Shown one piece after another: positions 23,612-29,152 of a stretch of 29,152 bases of DNA. Source of the DNA: Lachnospiraceae bacterium UBA3814 (lineage in GTDB: Bacteria; Bacillota; Clostridia; Lachnospirales; Lachnospiraceae); NCBI GenBank assembly GCA_002368575.1, contig DFEA01000036.1:1-29152 (forward strand), written 5' to 3'. Positions within the stretch are counted from its first letter, which is position 1; every line of letters starts with the position of its first letter. The notes beneath the pieces were generated by a model. It was not told where the DNA came from and made no database searches. It worked only from the letters and a program-made list of their open reading frames with translations. Position numbers and translations under genes: made by a program.

Positions 23612-26412
23612 TTTCTGGGTACCTCTACCATCTTATAGGCTTCCACGATATCAAGCTCGGCTATATCCCCGAAGTTCTCAAATACCAGCCCGCATTCATA
23701 CCCGGCCTTAACCTCCTTAACGTCGTCCTTGAAACGCTTAAGTGAGGCAAGATTCCCCTCAAAGATCTGTTCTCCGGCCCTGCTTATCCTTACCTTACAG
23801 CCTCTCTCGAATACGCCGTCAAGCACATAGGAGCCTGCTATATTTCCTATTCCTGACGCCTTGAATATCTGTCTTATTTCGGCGTGACCGATGATCCTTT
23901 CCTCAAATACGGGATCAAGCATTCCCTTCATTGCAAGCTCAACGTCCTCAATGGCCTTATAGATCACGGAATAGAGCCTGAGATCCACTCCCTCCGTTTC
24001 GGCTATCCCCTTGGCTGTGGCATCGGGACGCACGTTGAAGCCTATGATAATGGCATTGGAGGCGCTTGCAAGCGTCACGTCGGATTCGTTTATGGCACCG
24101 ACTCCGCCATGGATCACCTTTACGATCACCTCATCGTTTGAAAGCTTGACAAGGCTCTCCTTTACAGCCTCTACAGAGCCCTGTACATCGGCCTTTACGA
24201 TAAGATTAAGCTCCTTAAGATTCCCCTCCTTGATCTGGCTGAACAGATCGTCGAGGGACATCTTGGATTTGGTATCATCAAGAAGCTTCATCTTGTTCTG
24301 TGCGATAAAGGTCTCCGCAAAATTCTTTGCCTCCTTGTCGTTTTCGGGGGATATGAATATCTCTCCCGCACCGGGCACGTCATTAAGCCCCAGTATCTCC
24401 ACCGGAGTAGAGGGTCCGGCCTCCCTGACCCTTCTGCCCTTATCGTCTATCATGGCCCTGACCTTCCCGTGACAGGGACCGCAGGCGATGAAATCTCCGA
24501 CCTTGAGCGTTCCCTTCTGTACAAGGACCGTAGCCACCGGGCCTCTTCCCTTATCAAGCTCCGCCTCGATGACAAGGCCCCTTGCTCTCCTCTTCGGATT
24601 GGCCTTAAGCTCCAGTATGTCCGCGGTAAGAAGTATCATCTCAAGCAGCTGGTCTATTCCCTCTCCTGTTTTTGCCGAAACGGGCACGAATACGGTCGAT
24701 CCGCCCCAGTCCTCCGGAATCAGGTCATACTCCGAGAGCTCCTGCTTTACCCTGTCAACGTTGGCACTGGGTTTATCTATCTTGTTCACCGCAACTATGA
24801 TCTCTATCCCCGCTGCCTTGGCGTGGTTTATCGCCTCTACCGTCTGAGGCATCACACCGTCGTCGGCAGCGACCACGAGTATGGCTATATCCGTGGAATT
24901 TGCGCCTCTCATTCTCATGGCGGTAAAGGCTTCATGCCCGGGAGTATCGAGGAAGGTTATCTTCCTTCCCTGTGTATTTACGACATAAGCTCCGATGTGC
25001 TGCGTTATGCCGCCTGCCTCCCTGTCGATCACATGGGTGGAACGGATGGCGTCAAGAAGGGATGTCTTTCCGTGATCGACATGTCCCATAACGCAGATTA
25101 CAGGAGGACGCTTTACCATTTCGCTCTCGTTCTCCTCATCCTCCCTGAGGAGCTCCTCGATAGCGTCTACCACTACCTCCTTTTCACAGAGGATATCGTA
25201 GTCAACGGCTATCTCCTCTGCCTGTTCATAGGATATCTCCTGATTTACGGTAACGATCTTGCCCTGCATGAAGAGCTTCTTTATTATGGCCGCCGGCTGG
25301 ACCTTCATCTTGTCAGCCAGCTCCTTAAGCGTCAGGACCTCGGGAAGAACGATGACCTTGATCTTTTCCTCCTCCTTAGACTCCTGCTTTCTCTCCTGAG
25401 GCTTCTCAAGCCTTGTCTTAGAGCCCTTTACCTGCTTTCCGCCCTTGAAGCCGTCCTCGTTCATGAAGCTCTGATCTTTTTTATGTCTGTCCTGCTGCTT
25501 CCTCTTATCCGAGTCATTGCGCTTCGGAGCCTCTGCCTGTCCCGAGCCTCTGTTGTCACGGGCAAAGGACGAGCCCTGCTCCGTTTTCTGGCCAAACCTT
25601 ACATTTCTGTCGTTTCTGTCGGCTCTTTCGCTTCTTTCGTTCCTGACGCCTGCTCTATTCTCAGCACCTCTGTTATGATCGCGATTATTACCGCTGTTAT
25701 CCCTAACAGGAGAGTTACTTCTCTGTATGTTCTTCTGATCCTCTTTGTAATTCTCCTTTGCAGGCTGTTCAATTCTCTCAGGGTTTTCACTCACGATCCT
25801 TTCTGCCGGCTTTTCCTGCCTGGGCTTCTGCCTGTTATTCTGGTCTCCCCTGAAGGGAGCTCTGGTTTCCTGATATACGAGCTGGGTCTGGGAGCGCGGA
25901 ACGTTAGGACGTATGAGTTTGCTGGTATTCGGCCTTCCGGAGGTAGACTGAGGCATTCTTCTGTCATTTTGGCGATTTCCGTTCTTGTTTTGGGACTGTT
26001 CCCTGCCCCTGGCCTGAGAATTATGAGGATTGCTTACAAATATGATATTCGGCTTTTTCTTTTTGGGAGGCTCGGCTGTGCTTTTCCTTGCAGTTTCTTT
26101 AGACACAGTCTTTCCCTGTGTCTCTGGCTTTTCAGAAGCCTTTGGCCTGACTTCGGAAGGGGTCTTTTCAGGAGCCGCCTCCGCCTTCTCCTCCCGACGG
26201 GGCGTCTCATTCCCTGCTTCCTGCTTTTTCTGCTCAGGGGCAGCCTGAGCAGGCTTTCCCAAAAGCTTTGCCCTTACCTTTTCCTGCTGGTCGTCCTCTA
26301 TGGATGAGGAAGCCTTTTTACCTTCGATCCCCATGTCTGACAGACAGGCTATAATATCCCCGCTTGACCTGTCGATCTCCTTTGCAAACTCATGAATTCT
26401 CATTTTCGCCAT
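23608..26412 (-). CDS. infB: Translation initiation factor IF-2
   Basis: GTPase that brings initiator tRNA to the small subunit and joins subunits. A short N-terminal IF2_N domain (residues 1-50, MRIHEFAKEIDRSSGDII) is followed by a long, low-complexity linker rich in Lys, Arg, Asn, Gln and Glu (about 50-350). A second IF2_N-like domain comes next (LKELADKMKVQPAAIIKKLFMQG). The GTPase has G1 GHVDHGKTS near residue 442, DTPGHEAF and NKIDKP. Domains II-IV follow. At 934 residues it is long, as is usual in Clostridia, because of the linker. GGAGG precedes the ATG. Confidence 0.98.
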   Translation of the reverse strand: MAKMRIHEFAKEIDRSSGDIIACLSDMGIEGKKASSSIEDDQQEKVRAKLLGKPAQAAPEQKKQEAGNETPRREEKAEAAPEKTPSEVRPKASEKPETQGKTVSKETARKSTAEPPKKKKPNIIFVSNPHNSQARGREQSQNKNGNRQNDRRMPQSTSGRPNTSKLIRPNVPRSQTQLVYQETRAPFRGDQNNRQKPRQEKPAERIVSENPERIEQPAKENYKEDQKNIQRSNSPVRDNSGNNRDHNRGAENRAGVRNERSERADRNDRNVRFGQKTEQGSSFARDNRGSGQAEAPKRNDSDKRKQQDRHKKDQSFMNEDGFKGGKQVKGSKTRLEKPQERKQESKEEEKIKVIVLPEVLTLKELADKMKVQPAAIIKKLFMQGKIVTVNQEISYEQAEEIAVDYDILCEKEVVVDAIEELLREDEENESEMVKRPPVICVMGHVDHGKTSLLDAIRSTHVIDREAGGITQHIGAYVVNTQGRKITFLDTPGHEAFTAMRMRGANSTDIAILVVAADDGVMPQTVEAINHAKAAGIEIIVAVNKIDKPSANVDRVKQELSEYDLIPEDWGGSTVFVPVSAKTGEGIDQLLEMILLTADILELKANPKRRARGLVIEAELDKGRGPVATVLVQKGTLKVGDFIACGPCHGKVRAMIDDKGRRVREAGPSTPVEILGLNDVPGAGEIFISPENDKEAKNFAETFIAQNKMKLLDDTKSKMSLDDLFSQIKEGNLKELNLIVKADVQGSVEAVKESLVKLSNDEVIVKVIHGGVGAINESDVTLASASNAIIIGFNVRPDATAKGIAETEGVDLRLYSVIYKAIEDVELAMKGMLDPVFEERIIGHAEIRQIFKASGIGNIAGSYVLDGVFERGCKVRISRAGEQIFEGNLASLKRFKDDVKEVKAGYECGLVFENFGDIAELDIVEAYKMVEVPRK

Positions 26413-26485
26413 AAAACAACCTCCAAATTACTGTATAAACTGCTCTTAGCCGGTCTCACCCACAGACCCTGCCCGGTACAGATCC

Positions 26486-26845
26486 TCATCTGCTCCGATC
26501 CGCTCTTTCTTCCGAAGGACGAACTGTTGTCTCAGCCTTCTCTGTATCATCCAAAAGAGCCATAAGCTTCCTTGCGAATCCGTCCTCTGTAATGCTTAAC
26601 GACGACCTTGCTTCCCTTCCCGTTGCATGTCCCAGCTCTTCTGCCGTGGAATAGAGCCTGAAGGGGACGCCGTAGTATTCCGTCATGTTTCCAAACTTCT
26701 TTCTGGTATTGCCGGATGCATCCCCGGCAACTATAACAAGCCTTGACCTGCCCTTCTTTACGGATTCCTCGGTCTGGTATTCACCGCTTTTGACGTTGCC
26801 TCCCCGTGCGGCTATCGAAAGAAGGGAAAGGATCCTATCCTTCAT
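26486..26845 (-). CDS. L7Ae-family ribosomal-type RNA-binding protein (YlxQ type)
   Basis: Predicted kink-turn RNA-binding protein of the L7Ae/L30e/S12e family, found between nusA and infB in Firmicutes. The 119-residue product starts MKDRILSLLSIAARGGNVKSGEYQ, with LVIVAGDASGNTRKKFG and GVPFRLYSTAEELGHATGREARSSLSITEDGFARKL, as in YlxQ. The frame is open far upstream, but that part is the shadow of the acidic nusA tail. The ATG at 26845 has GGAGG just before it and overlaps the nusA stop by 11 bases. The C-terminal 20 residues are charged and variable. Confidence 0.92.
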   Translation of the reverse strand: MKDRILSLLSIAARGGNVKSGEYQTEESVKKGRSRLVIVAGDASGNTRKKFGNMTEYYGVPFRLYSTAEELGHATGREARSSLSITEDGFARKLMALLDDTEKAETTVRPSEERADRSR

Positions 26846-28070
26846 TTTCCTCCGCGGAGCCATCCGCATCCCCGTCATACTCATCCAAAGCCTCGCCGGC
26901 TTCATACTCTCCGTCCTCGAAGGAGGCCTCTTCCTCATATTCTCCTTCCTCCTCGTACTCCGGATCGTATTCCTCCTCGCCGTCCTCATCCTCATAATAA
27001 TCCTCGAGCCTGAAGCCCGGGGCATCCTTGGCCTGAGTCTCCGACTTTATGTCTATCTTAAAGCCCGTCAGCTTAGCCGCAAGCCTTGCGTTCTGTCCCT
27101 CCTTGCCTATTGCGAGCGACAGCTGTGAATCAGGCACGACCACCTTGGCGCTCTTCTCATCACCGTCGGCTATCACAAACACCACCTTGGCCGGAGAAAG
27201 AGCGTTTTCTATTAAAATTGCGGGATTTTCGTTCCAGTTGATTATATCTATCTTTTCGCCCTTAAGCTCGTCAACTATGGCGTTTACCCTGGTGCCGTTA
27301 AGGCCTACGCAGGCCCCTACCGGATCCACGTCAGGGTTGTTGCTGTATACGGCGATCTTTGTACGGCTTCCGGCTTCTCTTGCGATTGCCTTTATCTCCA
27401 CCGTTTTATCCCTTACCTCGGTGACCTCCGACTCAAACAGCTTTTTGACAAGCTCGGGGTGTGTGCGGCTGACGAGTATCCTGGGCCCCTTTGTGGTATC
27501 CCTTACCTCATAGATATAAACCTTGATCCTTTCGGTGGGCCTTAAATGCTCGCTCTTTACCTGCTCGTTTTCGGAAAGGATGGCATCAGCCTTTCCGAGA
27601 TCTATGCTGATGTTCTTACCCACGAACCGCTGAACGATCCCGGTCACAACATCCTTTTCCTTCTCATTGAACTGACTGTAGATCGCATTCCTCTCCTCCT
27701 CCCTTATTTTCTGGAGGATCACGTTTTTGGCATTCTGTGTGGCTATCCTGCCGAATTCCTTGGACTGGATCTCGACCTCGATGCTGTCGCCCACATTGAT
27801 CGCCGGATTTATCGCCTTAGCATCGGCAAGAGCTATCTGCCCTGACCTGTCCTCGACCTCATCCTTTGACCCGACCACCTCCTTGGTGGCGATTATCCTG
27901 TAATCACAGGTATCCCTGTCGATAGTCACGGTCACATTATCAGACCTTCCCCCGAAATGATTTTTATAGGCGGTAACGAGAGACGTCTCAATGGCATCAA
28001 ACAGGGTATCCCTGCTTATATCCTTCTCCTTCTCAAGAATATCGAGTGCCTCCATTAAATCCTTGTTCAT
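26835..28070 (-). CDS. nusA: Transcription termination/antitermination protein NusA
   Basis: RNA polymerase-bound elongation factor that modulates pausing, termination and antitermination. The N-terminal domain (MNKDLMEALDILEKEKDIS) is followed by S1 (about 130-200, DVVTGIVQRFVGKNISIDLGKADAIL) and two KH domains with RVNAIVDELKGEKIDIINW and LSLAIGKEGQNARLAAKLTGFKIDIKS. I used ATG at 28070, with GGAGG six bases upstream; the frame runs 16 codons further. At 411 residues it is longer than the basic form because of a Glu/Asp/Tyr-rich tail of about 55 residues. It lies 25 bases after rimP. Confidence 0.97.
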   Translation of the reverse strand: MNKDLMEALDILEKEKDISRDTLFDAIETSLVTAYKNHFGGRSDNVTVTIDRDTCDYRIIATKEVVGSKDEVEDRSGQIALADAKAINPAINVGDSIEVEIQSKEFGRIATQNAKNVILQKIREEERNAIYSQFNEKEKDVVTGIVQRFVGKNISIDLGKADAILSENEQVKSEHLRPTERIKVYIYEVRDTTKGPRILVSRTHPELVKKLFESEVTEVRDKTVEIKAIAREAGSRTKIAVYSNNPDVDPVGACVGLNGTRVNAIVDELKGEKIDIINWNENPAILIENALSPAKVVFVIADGDEKSAKVVVPDSQLSLAIGKEGQNARLAAKLTGFKIDIKSETQAKDAPGFRLEDYYEDEDGEEEYDPEYEEEGEYEEEASFEDGEYEAGEALDEYDGDADGSAEENEG

Positions 28071-28095
28071 TTTTAACCTCCGTTTACAGTCTGAA

Positions 28096-28572
28096 TTATT
28101 CCGTGCCCTGAAGCTCAAAGGAAAGCCTTATGCCTGAAAGCTCTTTTCTGGTAAATTCTCTTTCCCCGTCCTCTGTCGATATGACAACCCTGTCTCTGTC
28201 AAAAGCCTTTAATATTCCCTTATATTCCTTTATTCCGTCGATCGCCCTGTAAAGCTTCAGCTCTACCTCTCTTCCGATGGAGTTTTCAAAATCCCGGTCC
28301 CGCTTCAGAGCCCTTCCAAGCCCCGGAGAGCTTACCTCCAGAGTGTAGGCATCAGGTATGAAATCCTCTTTGTCAAGAAGGTCCGAAAGCTCTCTGCTGA
28401 CCTCCACACAATCATCTATGGTGACCCCGGAGGGCTTGTCTATAAATGCCCTCAGGTACCTTTCCGAGGCCTCCTTTACATATTCTACATCCCACAGTGA
28501 AAGGCCCTTCTTTTCAAGGATCGGGATAAGCAGCTCCTCCGTCTTCCTTTCTGTTTCTTCTCTTACGGACAT
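28096..28572 (-). CDS. rimP: Ribosome maturation factor RimP
   Basis: Needed for 30S subunit maturation. The 158-residue protein shows LIPILEKKGLSLWDVEYVKE, LRAFIDKPSGVTIDDCVEVSRELSDLLD, YTLEVSSPGLGRALKRDRDFENSIGREVELKLYR and a C-terminal SH3-like part. First gene of the nusA-infB operon, as in many bacteria. The ATG is preceded by an AGGAAGG site. Its transcript begins at a strong promoter but must pass an intrinsic terminator about 48 bases before the start codon. Confidence 0.96.
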   Translation of the reverse strand: MSVREETERKTEELLIPILEKKGLSLWDVEYVKEASERYLRAFIDKPSGVTIDDCVEVSRELSDLLDKEDFIPDAYTLEVSSPGLGRALKRDRDFENSIGREVELKLYRAIDGIKEYKGILKAFDRDRVVISTEDGEREFTRKELSGIRLSFELQGTE

Positions 28573-28619
28573 CCGTCTTCCTTCCTGACGACAGCTGATA
28601 GCGTTCGCGCGTCTTACTC

Positions 28620-28647
28620 AAAAAAAGGAGTGGACTCAAGCCCACTC
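28620..28647 (-). terminator. Intrinsic terminator in the rimP leader
   Basis: Minus-strand GAGTGG (28642-28647), loop GCTTGAGT, CCACTC (28628-28633), one C, then seven T (28620-28626). It is a well-formed Rho-independent terminator. It lies after the predicted rimP start site (about 28657), so it would end the transcript at about 38 bases unless it is bypassed. It could also stop transcription from the right. No clear competing antiterminator stem was found. Confidence 0.85.
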
Positions 28648-28663
28648 TCTAACTAATAAACAT

Positions 28664-28692
28664 ATTCTATCACCTTTCATTATAAAAATCAA
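28664..28692 (-). promoter_or_regulatory. Promoter for the rimP-nusA-infB operon
   Basis: Minus-strand TTGATT (28687-28692), 17-base spacer, TAGAAT (28664-28669), with the extended motif TGATAGAAT. The -35 matches four of six consensus bases and the spacer is ideal. Transcription should start near 28657, only ten bases before the terminator stem. Confidence 0.75.
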
Positions 28693-28715
28693 CCCTGAAT
28701 TATACCCGTACCGGT

Positions 28716-28979
28716 TCAGCCTTCGGGTTCACTCTTTTGTGAGCTGCTGAGGGGTATTTCCGTACAGCCCTCCCTTGCCGCGTTCTGGTCTCTTCTTTCG
28801 GAAAGATATCTTTTCGTGATACTTTTTCCGACGCAGAGATCGGCCTCATCACAAAGCCTGTCAAGAAAGGTCCTCCCGTCCTTTTTGATCATCATTGTTT
28901 CCTTCGGGCTTCCCATCCTTACGGACCTGCCGCCCAGAAGCACCGCCGCGGCTATCTTATATCCGGAAGCTTCCTTCAT
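28716..28979 (-). pseudogene. Truncated MobA-like nucleotidyltransferase remnant (87 aa)
   Basis: The first 45 residues match the start of molybdenum cofactor guanylyltransferase (MobA) and related NTP-transferases: AAAVLLGGRSVRMGSPKETM holds the LxGGxSxRMGxxK nucleotide-binding signature and GRTFLDRLCDEA the next helix. After about residue 50 the resemblance ends, and a short Ser/Gln/Glu-rich tail leads to a stop. Full proteins have about 190-200 residues and the rest is not found in other frames before the rimP promoter. The ribosome binding site is poor. It is most likely a decayed fragment, though a short expressed protein cannot be excluded. Confidence 0.6.
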
Positions 28980-29111
28980 CTCTGTTAAACACCTGTCGCT
29001 GCCATTCAGGGCAATGTCATTACCTTAAGCTGCTATATGTTATGAACGACTCCGCGAAGGTTGCCGATTCTGTGTCGAGACGACGCTTCCCTCCGAAGAG
29101 CTAATCCACGA

Positions 29112-29152
29112 ATTCCTAAGACGCTCAGGAAGAGCCTTCGCGCCTAAGGAAT
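29112..29152. repeat. Palindromic element cut by the right window edge
   Basis: ATTCCTAAGACGC (29112-29124) and GCGCCTAAGGAAT (29140-29152) pair at 11 of 13 positions around an inner GAAG-AGC-CTTC hairpin (29129-29139). The right arm ends on the last base of the window, so the stem may continue outside. The 29020-29111 flank has no gene I can support on either strand; on the minus strand 37 codons at the edge are open but show no recognisable protein. Confidence 0.6.

Noticed and set aside
24469..26307. 612-codon open frame on the plus strand opposite infB
   Set aside because: Mirror of infB caused by its codon use; no ribosome binding site or recognisable domain, while infB is fully conserved.
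26846..27025. 60-codon N-terminal extension of the L7Ae gene
   Set aside because: It is the out-of-frame copy of the acidic nusA tail; the ATG at 26845 has a good ribosome binding site and gives the family length.
28895..29104. 70-codon plus-strand frame at the right end
   Set aside because: Overlaps the MobA remnant antisense and the palindromic flank; no ribosome binding site or known domain.

Overview
This window reads as a stretch of a Clostridia chromosome, most likely Lachnospiraceae. The evidence is the gene order (rimP-nusA-L7Ae-infB-rbfA-nrnA-truB-ribF-rpsO-pnp, and asp23-nusB-xseA-xseB-ispA-dxs-tlyA-nadK-argR-recN), the Firmicute-type Asp23/Gls24 protein and strong AGGAGG ribosome binding sites. 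The genus cannot be fixed from the sequence. Every recognisable gene lies on the minus strand, so the text below runs from high to low coordinates, the direction of transcription.

Right end (29152-28700): one arm set of a palindromic element cut by the window edge, then a short MobA-like remnant. Translation cluster (28692-16234): an extended -10 promoter followed at once by an intrinsic terminator leads into rimP, nusA, an L7Ae-family gene, infB, rbfA, nrnA, truB, ribF, a Na/Pi cotransporter, rpsO with its own promoter and structured leader, and pnp. These genes handle transcription elongation, initiation factor 2, ribosome and tRNA maturation, flavin nucleotide synthesis and RNA decay. The usual ylxR gene is absent between nusA and the L7Ae gene.

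Middle (16233-11438): a 683-base non-coding stretch with two perfect DnaA boxes inside nested inverted repeats, then deoB behind a promoter-terminator leader resembling that of rimP, then prfC and a transglutaminase-like lipoprotein.

Left half (11434-1): a strong promoter starts a tightly overlapping operon asp23-nusB-xseA-xseB-ispA-dxs-tlyA, then nadK-argR-recN, a membrane-anchored protein of unknown role, and the start of glgA from its own promoter. A cloverleaf-shaped palindrome of about 140 bases plus a 19-bp-arm hairpin fills the argR-recN gap and carries the argR stop codon.

The genes are mostly ordinary housekeeping. The unusual content is in the non-coding DNA: the composite palindrome at argR/recN, the matched promoter-terminator leaders of rimP and deoB, the DnaA-box region, the rpsO leader, and the truncated palindrome at the right edge. 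No CRISPR array, tRNA, rRNA, insertion sequence or prophage gene was seen.
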